The notes: generated by a model from the sequence alone, not told the origin. A stretch of DNA of 6,648 nt from an uncultured Prevotella sp. (GCA_900557255.1 USSA01000160.1:1-6648), one strand, 5' to 3'; shown: positions 1 to 6,477, counted from the first letter of the stretch. Translations and numbers: made by a program.

Positions 1-23
1 CTGTAGTACAACAGTAAGACGAT

Positions 24-50
24 TACTCATGCCCATAGGGGTGCTGAGTA
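24..50. repeat. Short imperfect hairpin downstream of ppdK
   Basis: TACTCA (24-29) pairs with TGAGTA (45-50). Inside it, GC (31-32) pairs with GC (43-44) and CC (33-34) can pair with GG with a one-base bulge. It lies just beyond the likely ppdK terminator in the direction of ppdK transcription, so it could be a back-up terminator or the 3' structure of the next gene, which is outside the window. No T run follows on either strand. The function is unknown, and a chance origin for the short stem cannot be excluded. Confidence 0.3.
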
Positions 51-56
51 GTTACG

Positions 57-99
57 AATTAAGAGGAAAGCCCCTGTTTAAAGGACTTTCCTCTTAATT
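57..99 (-). terminator. Probable terminator hairpin of ppdK
   Basis: The arms AATTAAGAGGAAAG (57-70) and CTTTCCTCTTAATT (86-99) are perfectly complementary over 14 bp around a 15-nt loop. The hairpin begins 23 nt past the ppdK stop codon in the direction of ppdK transcription. The AATT ends give an A/U-rich stem base rather than a classic U tract, and the symmetry means it could also act on transcription from the other side. Terminator function is inferred from structure and position. Confidence 0.6.
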
Positions 100-122
100 A
101 ACTGATAATCAACAAATATTCT

Positions 123-2843
123 TTATTCTTCAACAGCAGCCTGCGCCGCAGCCAAACGTGCGATTGGCACGCGGAATGGAGAGCAAGATGCGTAGTTCAT
201 GCCAACCTTAGCGCAGAACTTAACTGATGAAGGCTCACCACCGTGCTCACCGCAGATACCTGTGCGGAGGTTAGGACGGGTAGCACGACCATTCTCTACT
301 GCCATCTTGATGAGCTGACCAACACCCTCCTGGTCGAGAACCTGGAATGGGTCAACCTTCAGAATCTTCTTCTCCATGTAGGCAGGGAGGAAGGAAGCGA
401 TGTCATCACGAGAATAACCGAAAGTCATCTGTGTCAAGTCGTTAGTACCGAATGAGAAGTACTGAGCCTCTTCAGCAATCTGACCTGCTGTAAGGGCAGC
501 ACGAGGAATCTCAATCATAGTACCAATCTCGAACCCAACCTCTACGCCGTACTCGATGAATACTTCCTTAGAAGTAGCGAGGATGATAGCCTTCTGCTGC
601 TTGAGCTCCTGAACGGTACCGATGAGCGGAACCATAATCTCTGGACATGGGTTGTAACCTTCCTTCTTCAACTCGCAGGCTGCACCGAGGATGGCGCGAG
701 TCTGCATAGCTGTAATCTCAGGGAATGTGATACCGAGACGGCAACCGCGATGACCGAGCATAGGGTTGTTCTCTGCCAGAGAGTTTACACGTTTCTTGAT
801 TTCCTCTACGCTTACGCCCATCTCCTTAGCCATGGTCTCCTGACCAGCCAAATCGTGGGGTACGAACTCGTGGAGAGGTGGGTCGAGCAAGCGGATGTTC
901 ACGTGGCAGCCATCCATTGCCTTGAGGATGCCGTAGAAGTCAGCCTTCTGATATGGGAGGAGCTTGGCAAGTGCCTTCTCGCGACCCTCTACAGAGTCTG
1001 CCAGAATCATCTCACGCATAGCTACAATCTTCTGATCATCGAAGAACATGTGCTCTGTACGTGTCAGACCGATACCCTTGGCACCGAATGCACGGGCTAC
1101 CTCAGCATCGTGTGGAGTATCTGCATTGGTACGGATTTCCATCTTTGTATATTTGTCGCAGAGGTCCATCAGCTCCTTGAAGTCGCCTGAAAGTTCTGCA
1201 GCCTTTGTCTCAATCTGTCCTGCGTAAACCTGACCTGTAGTACCGTTCAGAGAGATATAATCACCCTCCTTGTAAACTACGCCCTCAATCTCTACAGTCT
1301 TAGTCTTGTAATCTACGTTGATAGAGCCGGCGCCTGATACACAGCACTTACCCATACCACGGGCTACAACGGCAGCGTGAGAAGTCATACCACCACGAGC
1401 GGTAAGGATACCCTCAGCAGCTGACATACCAGCGAGGTCTTCAGGAGATGTTTCGATACGAACCATGATGACCTTCTTGCCATCCTCATGCCACTCCTGA
1501 GCATCGTCAGCGTGGAATACTATCTGACCGCAGGCAGCACCTGGAGATGCAGGGAGACCCTGTGTGATGACCTTAGCCTTAGAGAGAGCCAGCTTATCGA
1601 ATACTGGGTGCAAAAGTTCATCGAGTTTCTGAGGCTCACAGCGCAGGATAGCAGTCTTCTCATCAATCATACCCTCGTGGAGGAGATCCATGGCAATCTT
1701 CACCATAGCTGTACCTGTACGCTTACCATTACGAGTCTGGAGGAACCAGAGTTTGCCTTCCTGTACGGTGAACTCCATATCCTGCATATCGTGATAGTGG
1801 TGCTCCAGTTTATCCTGCAGCGCGTCGAGTTCCTTATAGAGTTCAGGCATAGCCTCTTCCATAGAAGGATACTTGGCAGCACGCTCCTCTTCAGAGATAC
1901 CTGCACGCTCAGCCCAGCGCTGAGAACCAATCTTTGTAATCTGCTGTGGAGTACGGATACCGGCTACCACGTCCTCACCCTGTGCATTGATAAGATACTC
2001 ACCATTGAAGAGATTCTCACCATTACCAGCGTCACGTGAGAAGCAAACACCTGTAGCAGATGTATCGCCCATGTTACCGAATACCATCGCCATGACAGAT
2101 ACGGCAGTACCCCACTCATCAGGAATACCTTCCATCTTACGATAGAGGATAGCGCGCTCGTTCATCCAAGAACGGAACACAGCGCAGATAGCGCCCCAGA
2201 GCTGATCGATTGGGTTGGTAGGGAAATCCTGACCGGTCTGCTCCTTGATGGCAGCCTTGAAGAGTTCAACGAGTTTCTTGAGCGACTCTACAGAGAGATC
2301 CTTGTCAAGTGTAACGCCCTGCTCTTTCTTCACCTTTTCGATGATAGCCTCAAATGGGTCGATATCTTCCTTGTTTACAGGCTTCAATCCCATAACGACG
2401 TCACCGTACATCTGTACGAAACGGCGATATGAATCGTATACGAAATGAGGGTTACCGGTCTTCTTGACCAATCCCTCAGCTACTTCGTCATTCAAACCGA
2501 GGTTGAGGATGGTATCCATCATACCAGGCATAGATGCACGAGCACCCGAACGTACTGATACGAGGAGTGGATTCTCTACAGAACCGAACTTGCTGTTCAT
2601 CAATGCCTCAGTATGAGCCACAGCAGCCATCACTTCGTCCTGAAGAAGTTCTTTGATTTTTTCCTCACCCACTTCATAATATTCATTACAAGTATCTGTT
2701 GTAATGGTGAAACCTGGAGGAACAGGTACACCAATCAGGTTCATTTCGGCAAGGTTCGCGCCTTTACCACCAAGTACTTCTCGCATTTGGGCATTGCCTT
2801 CTGCTTTTCCGTTTCCGAATGTATAAACTCTTTTTTCGTTCAT
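123..2843 (-). CDS. ppdK: Pyruvate, phosphate dikinase (PPDK)
   Basis: Cytoplasmic enzyme that interconverts pyruvate + ATP + Pi with PEP + AMP + PPi, used in PPi-linked glycolysis or for PEP supply. At 906 aa it is full length for the family. Domain order: N-terminal ATP-grasp nucleotide-binding region (about 1-370, with VSVRSGARASMPGMMDT at 95-111 and the lid-like LWFLQTRNGKRT at 365-376); phosphohistidine swivel domain (about 425-540) with GGMTSHAAVVARG holding catalytic His489 and Thr487, the position targeted by PDRP regulators in this family; and a C-terminal PEP/pyruvate TIM barrel (about 560-900) with GLTRTEHMFF (592-601), NNPMLGHRGCRLG (692-704), metal ligand candidates Glu778 (IEIPRAA) and Asp802 (FGTNDLTQ), and catalytic Cys864 in GICGEHGG. 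The start ATG at 2843 gives the conserved N-terminal RVYTFG...GGKGANLAEM segment and lies about 50 nt from the predicted transcription start. No PDRP regulator gene is visible. Single-gene unit, divergent from rlmD. No damage seen; the function is secure. Confidence 0.98.
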   Translation of the reverse strand: MNEKRVYTFGNGKAEGNAQMREVLGGKGANLAEMNLIGVPVPPGFTITTDTCNEYYEVGEEKIKELLQDEVMAAVAHTEALMNSKFGSVENPLLVSVRSGARASMPGMMDTILNLGLNDEVAEGLVKKTGNPHFVYDSYRRFVQMYGDVVMGLKPVNKEDIDPFEAIIEKVKKEQGVTLDKDLSVESLKKLVELFKAAIKEQTGQDFPTNPIDQLWGAICAVFRSWMNERAILYRKMEGIPDEWGTAVSVMAMVFGNMGDTSATGVCFSRDAGNGENLFNGEYLINAQGEDVVAGIRTPQQITKIGSQRWAERAGISEEERAAKYPSMEEAMPELYKELDALQDKLEHHYHDMQDMEFTVQEGKLWFLQTRNGKRTGTAMVKIAMDLLHEGMIDEKTAILRCEPQKLDELLHPVFDKLALSKAKVITQGLPASPGAACGQIVFHADDAQEWHEDGKKVIMVRIETSPEDLAGMSAAEGILTARGGMTSHAAVVARGMGKCCVSGAGSINVDYKTKTVEIEGVVYKEGDYISLNGTTGQVYAGQIETKAAELSGDFKELMDLCDKYTKMEIRTNADTPHDAEVARAFGAKGIGLTRTEHMFFDDQKIVAMREMILADSVEGREKALAKLLPYQKADFYGILKAMDGCHVNIRLLDPPLHEFVPHDLAGQETMAKEMGVSVEEIKKRVNSLAENNPMLGHRGCRLGITFPEITAMQTRAILGAACELKKEGYNPCPEIMVPLIGTVQELKQQKAIILATSKEVFIEYGVEVGFEIGTMIEIPRAALTAGQIAEEAQYFSFGTNDLTQMTFGYSRDDIASFLPAYMEKKILKVDPFQVLDQEGVGQLIKMAVENGRATRPNLRTGICGEHGGEPSSVKFCAKVGMNYASCSPFRVPIARLAAAQAAVEE

Positions 2844-2901
2844 AATTGTTATAGGTATAATATTTTATTTCGTTTTACGTTGCTAACTATTAATTGTAAT
2901 G

Positions 2902-2933
2902 CAAAGATACGATTTTTATTTGAGACTACCAAA
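2902..2933 (-). promoter_or_regulatory. Bacteroidetes-type promoter of ppdK
   Basis: Read on the minus strand, TTTG (2933-2930) is followed by a 20-bp spacer and TATCTTTG (2909-2902), a full match to the Bacteroidetes sigma-ABfr consensus (TTTG, 19-21 bp, TAnnTTTG). Transcription would start near 2893-2897, leaving an AT-rich leader of about 50 nt before the ATG. No Shine-Dalgarno sequence is seen, which is normal for this phylum. The start site itself is inferred. Confidence 0.82.
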
Positions 2934-3110
2934 CTTTTATACGCTTTTTTGCTATCCCGAGATTACATTTTATACTGTTGACGCACACACGGGCAGAAAA
3001 TTAACAATCCCGTATACGATAGAAAGATATTTGACGAATCTGAAAGTGTGTCTCTCGGGATTGCAGCCTGCATTCTGATGTTTTTTACCTCCCTGCCGAT
3101 GCGCCCAAAA
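2934..3110. other. Non-coding stretch upstream of ppdK promoter
   Basis: This is the first part of the 834-bp gap between divergent genes (2844-3677). It has no credible reading frame, no second promoter match and no strong structure. The only symmetry seen is ATCCCGAGA (2954-2962) with TCTCGGGAT (3053-3061), a 9-bp inverted match 90 bp apart that chance could produce in a gap this long. Base composition shifts from AT-rich to mixed on approaching the REP-like hairpins at 3111. Confidence 0.5.
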
Positions 3111-3190
3111 CTGCGTCACGACGTAGCGATGGCTACATCCCGACGCAGCGCCAGACACGTCGCGATGTAGCAACGGCTGCGTCGGGACGC
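3111..3190. repeat. Tandem pair of GC-rich REP-like hairpins
   Basis: Four copies of a 14-mer of form CGTCscGAyGTAGC lie in alternating orientation: 3114-3127 (+), 3132-3145 (-), 3158-3171 (+) and 3176-3189 (-). Each plus/minus pair makes a hairpin with a 4-nt loop (GATG at 3128-3131, AACG at 3172-3175), and the second hairpin repeats the first with a 44-bp period. The first stem extends to 17 bp (3111-3127 with 3132-3148; 14 Watson-Crick matches). The inner copies (3132-3145 and 3158-3171) also pair with each other at 13 of 14 positions, and the outer copies pair as well, so the block can refold into one long hairpin. This resembles the REP/BIME doublets spread by RAYT-type transposases in other bacteria; no such gene is in the window. 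It lies between divergent promoters, so it is not an obvious terminator for either gene. Confidence 0.7.
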
Positions 3191-3315
3191 AATTTAAAGG
3201 TAAAAGGATTGTGAGCCGATAACAAAAGTAACAAAAGTAACAGGTGACCTCTGATGTAAAAATGTGAATGTGAATGTGAATTTGAAATGTAAGCAAAGAA
3301 AAAAGAATGCATGTA

Positions 3316-3361
3316 ATGATATTATATCATTTAATTCCAATATAATAAGGTACGCGCGTAC
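3316..3361. repeat. Two palindromes in the core of the inverted-repeat element
   Basis: ATGATATTATATCAT (3316-3330) is a perfect palindrome around a central T. GTACGCGCGTAC (3350-3361) is a perfect 12-bp palindrome and a GC-rich island in otherwise very AT-rich DNA. Palindromes of this type can be dimeric protein-binding sites, but no regulator or binding data link to them. They sit about 250-310 bp from the rlmD promoter and over 380 bp from the ppdK promoter. Confidence 0.4.
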
Positions 3362-3539
3362 ATACAATTAAAATATATACTATCAAAAATCATCAATAAA
3401 CAGCCTCGACAAAAGGATACACATGACAGTCCGTTTTCTTCACTTACATTTCAAATTCACATTCACATTCACATTTCATCCCTTTACAACCACCGAATAT
3501 TACCTGTTACTTCTGTTACTTTTGTTATCGCCCGATAAT

Positions 3540-3571
3540 CTTTTTACTTTTTTACCTTTTTACTTTTTTAC
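3540..3571. repeat. 16-bp tandem duplication in T-rich tract
   Basis: CTTTTTACTTTTTTAC occurs twice back to back (3540-3555 and 3556-3571), followed by degenerate CCTTTTTACC-like repeats up to about 3595. This expansion makes the right arm of the inverted-repeat element longer than the left, which has only one GGTAAAA unit (3199-3205). It ends about 45 bp upstream of the rlmD -33 box, so repeat-number change could alter local DNA bending; that effect is speculative. Confidence 0.7.
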
Positions 3572-3617
3572 CTTTAAAAGCCTTTTTACCTTTACTCGCA
3601 AATAATTTGGGACAACT

Positions 3618-3649
3618 CTTGCATTTCTCATAAAATTGCAGTATCTTTG
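3618..3649 (+). promoter_or_regulatory. Bacteroidetes-type promoter of rlmD-porin unit
   Basis: TTG (3619-3621, within CTTG) is followed by a 20-bp spacer and TATCTTTG (3642-3649), matching the TTTG/TAnnTTTG consensus with one deviation in the -33 box. The -7 box is identical to that of the ppdK promoter. Transcription would start near 3655-3658, giving a leader of about 20 nt before the ATG at 3678. Because this element overlaps any start codon upstream of 3655, it helps fix the rlmD start. Confidence 0.82.
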
Positions 3650-3677
3650 CACCCATAAAAAAATACAAAACATTATT

Positions 3678-5129
3678 ATGGCAAGAAAACGTAAACCATT
3701 ACCTCTGTTAGAGAACATCACCATCGAGGCAGTAGCAGCCGAGGGTAAGTGCATCACACGCGTAGATGAACAGGTCATCTTCGTACCTTTCTGTGTGCCA
3801 GGAGATGTTGTCGACTTGCAGGTAGTAAAGAAGAAACATAAGTATTGCGAAGCCAAGGTGGTTCGCTTCATCAAGAAGAGCGAGGTGCGACAGGAGCCTA
3901 TGTGCGAGCACTTCGGCATCTGCGGCGGATGCAAATGGCAGAACCTGCCTTACGAAGAGCAGATCAAGGCTAAGCAGAAGCAGGTGGAAGACCAGCTCAC
4001 CCGCATCGGAAAGATTGAACTCCCTGAGTTTCGCCCTATCATGGGCAGCGTGAAGACCCAGGAGTACCGCAACAAGATAGAGTTCGGATGCAGCAACAAA
4101 CGATGGTTCACCACCGAGGAACTGGCTCAGCTCCCTCAGAAAGAGGATGATACCGTAACATCGCTCAAGGAGCGCCACGCCCAGAACGCCATCGGTTTCC
4201 ATATCACCGGAGCCTTCGACAAGATTTATCCTATCAGGAAGTGCTGGCTGATGGATGACCTCTGCAACGAAATCCGCAACTTCGTATTCGAATATGCAGA
4301 TTCTCACGATTATACCTTCTACGACCTGCGTGATCAGCACGGTTTGCTCCGCAACATGATGATCCGTAATTCGAACACCGGAGAATGGATGCTCGTCTTC
4401 CAGTTCCACTACGATGAGGAGGGCGATGAGCAGAGAGCATTGGAACTGATGCAGCAGGTGGCTGACAAGTTCCCTCAGATTACATCGCTCATGTATGTAG
4501 ACAACCAGAAGGGAAATGATACCATCAACGACCTGGAGCTCAGCCTCTTCAAGGGCAACGACCATATCTACGAACTGATGGAAGACCTGAAGTTCAAGGT
4601 AGGTCCGAAGAGTTTCTACCAGACCAATACCGAGCAGGCTTACCACCTCTACTGTGTGGCACGCGAGTTTGCCAACCTTACCGGAGATGAGCTGGTTTAC
4701 GACCTCTATACCGGCACCGGAACCATCGCCAACTTCGTGGCTCACAAGGCAAAGAAGGTAATCGGTATCGAGTACGTGCCAGAGGCCATAGAGGATGCCA
4801 AGGTGAATTCTCAGGTGAACAATATCGAGAACACCCTCTTCTATGCAGGCGACATGAAGGATATCCTGACCAACGATTTCATCGCACAGCACGGTCGACC
4901 TGACGTCATCATCACCGACCCTCCACGTGCCGGAATGCACCCAGACGTAATAAACGTCATTCTGAATGCAGCACCAAAGCGCATCGTATACGTAAGCTGC
5001 AACCCGGCAACCCAGGCTCGCGACCTACAGCTGATGGATGCGGAGTATAAGGTAGCTGCCGTACAGCCGGTGGATATGTTCCCTCATACCCCTCACGTAG
5101 AGAACGTGGTATTGCTCGAAAAGAGATAA
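3678..5129 (+). CDS. rlmD: 23S rRNA (uracil-5-)-methyltransferase, RlmD/RumA type
   Basis: SAM-dependent enzyme that forms 5-methyluridine in 23S rRNA (U1939 in the E. coli homologue). Predicted 483 aa, cytoplasmic. Domain order: N-terminal TRAM RNA-binding domain (about 9-65); [4Fe-4S] cysteines Cys76, Cys82 and Cys85 (CX5CX2C) with a likely fourth, Cys189; central RNA-binding region; C-terminal Rossmann methyltransferase (about 305-483). Visible motifs: FYQTN with Gln315, SAM loop YDLYTGTGTI (341-350), TDPPRAG with Asp414, nucleophile Cys441 in VSCNP, and general base Glu475 in HVENV. It is longer than E. coli RlmD (433 aa), partly from a segment around 143-170. The ATG at 3678 is chosen because upstream in-frame TTG 3636 lies before the predicted transcription start and overlaps the promoter. 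The A-rich leader ATACAAAACATTATT precedes it. First gene of a likely two-gene unit with the porin 25 bp downstream. Assignment to U1939 rather than U747 is by homology and not certain. Confidence 0.93.
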   Translation: MARKRKPLPLLENITIEAVAAEGKCITRVDEQVIFVPFCVPGDVVDLQVVKKKHKYCEAKVVRFIKKSEVRQEPMCEHFGICGGCKWQNLPYEEQIKAKQKQVEDQLTRIGKIELPEFRPIMGSVKTQEYRNKIEFGCSNKRWFTTEELAQLPQKEDDTVTSLKERHAQNAIGFHITGAFDKIYPIRKCWLMDDLCNEIRNFVFEYADSHDYTFYDLRDQHGLLRNMMIRNSNTGEWMLVFQFHYDEEGDEQRALELMQQVADKFPQITSLMYVDNQKGNDTINDLELSLFKGNDHIYELMEDLKFKVGPKSFYQTNTEQAYHLYCVAREFANLTGDELVYDLYTGTGTIANFVAHKAKKVIGIEYVPEAIEDAKVNSQVNNIENTLFYAGDMKDILTNDFIAQHGRPDVIITDPPRAGMHPDVINVILNAAPKRIVYVSCNPATQARDLQLMDAEYKVAAVQPVDMFPHTPHVENVVLLEKR

Positions 5130-5154
5130 ACCTAGAAATCAAAATAGAAACAAG

Positions 5155-6372
5155 ATGAAGAAAACCATCATCATGGCGCTCATGGCTGTAGCTTCGGTCT
5201 CAGCCAGCGCCCAGCAGAAGCAGACCACCGAAATACCATCATGGTTGAGCAACGTGAAATTGTCGGGTTATGGAATGACCCAGTATCAGTACAGCGGACA
5301 GAAAGATGCTGAATCCAACTCATTCAACATCCGGATGGCCCGTATCTCTCTCGAAGGTCGCATAGCAGGCGACTTCTACTGGAAGACTCAGATTCAGTTC
5401 AACGGCAACACCTCTACCCTCGGTTCCAGTCCGAGAATGGTGGATCTGTTTGCTGAATGGCAGAAATATGAATACTTCAAGGTGAAGATCGGTCAGTTCA
5501 AGAACCCGTTCACCTTTGAGAATCCGATGCATCCTATCGACCAAGGCTTCATGGGATATTCACAGAACGTGAGCAAGCTGGCTGGTTTCAGCGACCGTGC
5601 CGGAGAACACGCATCCAACGGCCGTGACATCGGTCTGCAACTTCAGGGTGATTTCCTCAAGAATGCCAACGGCAGAAACCTGCTGCACTATCAGGTGGGT
5701 GTATTCAACGGACAGGGAACCAACACCAAGGACGTTGACCAGCAGAAGAATGTGATTGGTGGTGTATGGGTAATGCCTGTAAGCGGCATGCGCATCGGTG
5801 CCTTCGGATGGACCGGTTCTTATGCAAGAAAGGGAACCTGGAACGACGATGAACAGGGAAACATTATCTACGAGAAAGATGCTGCTGGAAATTCTGTTCT
5901 TGACAAGGAAGGAAAACCTGTAAAAAAGACATTCAGCGGTACCCGCAGCCTGAACCAGAACCGCTACGCCTTCTCTTTCGAATACAAGAAAGACGGCTGG
6001 ATTGTACGTTCTGAGTATATCCACTCTACCGGCAAGGCTTTTGCCAAGAGCATCACCAACTTCAACGATGCCAACGCCAAGGACTGCAATCTGAATGCAA
6101 AAATAGGCGACAAGGCACAGGGTGTATATGGATTGGTCATTGCCCCATTGGCTCAGCTGCCAAAGAACAGCCGTATCGACGTGAAGGCGCGTTACGACAT
6201 GTATCAGCCTAACGGCAAGAGCAACATGCAGAGAACCCAGTATGAGGCAGGTTTGAACTTCCACATCGGCAAGCGAATCTCTATCCTTACCGAGTATGCG
6301 CTCATCAACGACAAGACACTCGCGAAGCATAATTACTCCATGGCAGATGCCGAGGTTTGCTTTCGATTCTAA
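5155..6372 (+). CDS. Outer-membrane porin, OprO/OprP (phosphate-selective porin) family
   Basis: Predicted 405-aa beta-barrel channel of the outer membrane. The N-terminus is a typical Sec signal peptide: MKK, a hydrophobic stretch (5-15), then SASA with probable cleavage after Ala19. The mature part shows alternating polar/aromatic beta strands and hallmarks of the family: MARISLEGRI (61-70), VKIGQFKNPFTFENP (110-124), GRDIGLQLQGDF (156-167) and YQVGVFNGQG (179-188). It ends in Phe (VCFRF), the expected BAM recognition signal. A hydrophilic insert near 226-262 (DDEQGN...GKPVKK) is probably an extracellular loop. Two cysteines (311, 402) are uncommon in porins. Phosphate or anion specificity is a family label; Bacteroidetes members are mostly uncharacterised, so substrate is not claimed and no gene symbol is given. 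The A-rich leader AATCAAAATAGAAACAAG precedes the ATG. No separate promoter match was seen in the 25-bp gap, suggesting co-transcription with rlmD. Confidence 0.9.
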   Translation: MKKTIIMALMAVASVSASAQQKQTTEIPSWLSNVKLSGYGMTQYQYSGQKDAESNSFNIRMARISLEGRIAGDFYWKTQIQFNGNTSTLGSSPRMVDLFAEWQKYEYFKVKIGQFKNPFTFENPMHPIDQGFMGYSQNVSKLAGFSDRAGEHASNGRDIGLQLQGDFLKNANGRNLLHYQVGVFNGQGTNTKDVDQQKNVIGGVWVMPVSGMRIGAFGWTGSYARKGTWNDDEQGNIIYEKDAAGNSVLDKEGKPVKKTFSGTRSLNQNRYAFSFEYKKDGWIVRSEYIHSTGKAFAKSITNFNDANAKDCNLNAKIGDKAQGVYGLVIAPLAQLPKNSRIDVKARYDMYQPNGKSNMQRTQYEAGLNFHIGKRISILTEYALINDKTLAKHNYSMADAEVCFRF

Positions 6373-6403
6373 GATAGAAAAAACTGAAAAACTCTTGGTA
6401 TCC

Positions 6404-6452
6404 AATACAATGAAGGCTCGTTTCCTACATGGAAACGAGCCTTCATTGTATT
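6404..6452. terminator. Strong hairpin terminator between convergent genes
   Basis: A perfect 22-bp inverted repeat (6404-6425 with 6431-6452) surrounds the 5-nt loop TACAT. The stem has a GC-richer inner half (GGCTCGTTTCC) and an AT-rich base. It begins 31 nt after the porin stop codon and about 80 bp past the stop of the minus-strand gene at 6533, so it is well placed to end transcription from both sides. There is no long U tract, only TTATATAG after the stem on the plus strand. Terminator function is inferred from structure and position, with high plausibility. Confidence 0.85.
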
Positions 6453-6477
6453 ATATAGTCCAAGCTATACACTTGAA

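Larger units (their letters stand above)
3193..3578. repeat. 386-bp imperfect inverted-repeat (MITE-like) element
   Basis: Left arm about 3193-3314 and right arm about 3421-3578 are inverted copies around a 106-bp AT-rich core. Matched blocks, outside to inside: 3193-3205 with 3566-3578 (13 of 13); 3218-3245 with 3502-3529 (27 of 28); 3260-3293 with 3443-3476 (34 of 34); then about 20 bp of weaker match ending in CATGT/ACATG. The arms contain short periodic runs: GTAACAAAA-type 9-mers and TGTGAA hexamers. The right arm is longer because of an expanded T-rich repeat at its outer end and a few extra bases at 3477-3501. No transposase gene, no clear target-site duplication and no promoter match in the core were found. 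A non-autonomous mobile element, an intergenic repeat family or an invertible segment are all possible; the inverted repeat itself is directly visible. Confidence 0.75.

Noticed and set aside
1..14. Imperfect palindrome CTGTAGTACAACAG at the window edge
   Set aside because: 12 of 14 symmetrical bases, but truncated context at the edge and too short to assign.
750..2039. Plus-strand open frames of 146 and 183 aa within ppdK
   Set aside because: They lie entirely inside the PPDK coding region on the opposite strand and show no protein family pattern.
2954..3061. 9-bp inverted repeat ATCCCGAGA / TCTCGGGAT as ends of a small insertion
   Set aside because: About one such 9-bp match is expected by chance in a gap of this size, with no further similarity beyond it and no target duplication.
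3111..3293. Repeats as a CRISPR array
   Set aside because: The units alternate in orientation, the spacings are 4 and 12 bp, and the other repeats are pure microsatellite; no spacer-repeat periodicity and no cas genes.
2970..3296. 108-aa minus-strand open frame in the divergent gap
   Set aside because: It is built from the REP-like hairpins and the TGTGAA repeat (giving HIHIHIH and CYFCYFCY runs), has no recognisable domain and no start context. Similar frames arise wherever such repeats occur.
3517..3524. TACTTTTG as a -7 promoter box inside the right arm (and its mirror copies on the minus strand in the left arm)
   Set aside because: Matches TAnnTTTG by virtue of the GTAACAAAA-type repeat, but no TTTG-like -33 box lies about 20 bp upstream (3493-3496 is CCGA) and there is no gene to serve.
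3423..3605. 60-aa plus-strand open frame
   Set aside because: Translation of the T-rich and TTCACA repeats into Phe/Leu/Thr low-complexity peptide; no start signal or promoter match in a proper place.
3708..4940. 410-aa open frame antisense to rlmD
   Set aside because: The opposite strand encodes a fully motif-supported methyltransferase over the whole span; the antisense frame shows no family features and is a by-product of codon bias.
5560..6405. 281-aa open frame antisense to the porin
   Set aside because: Mirror frame of a well-supported porin gene, with no domain signs, and beginning inside the terminator hairpin.
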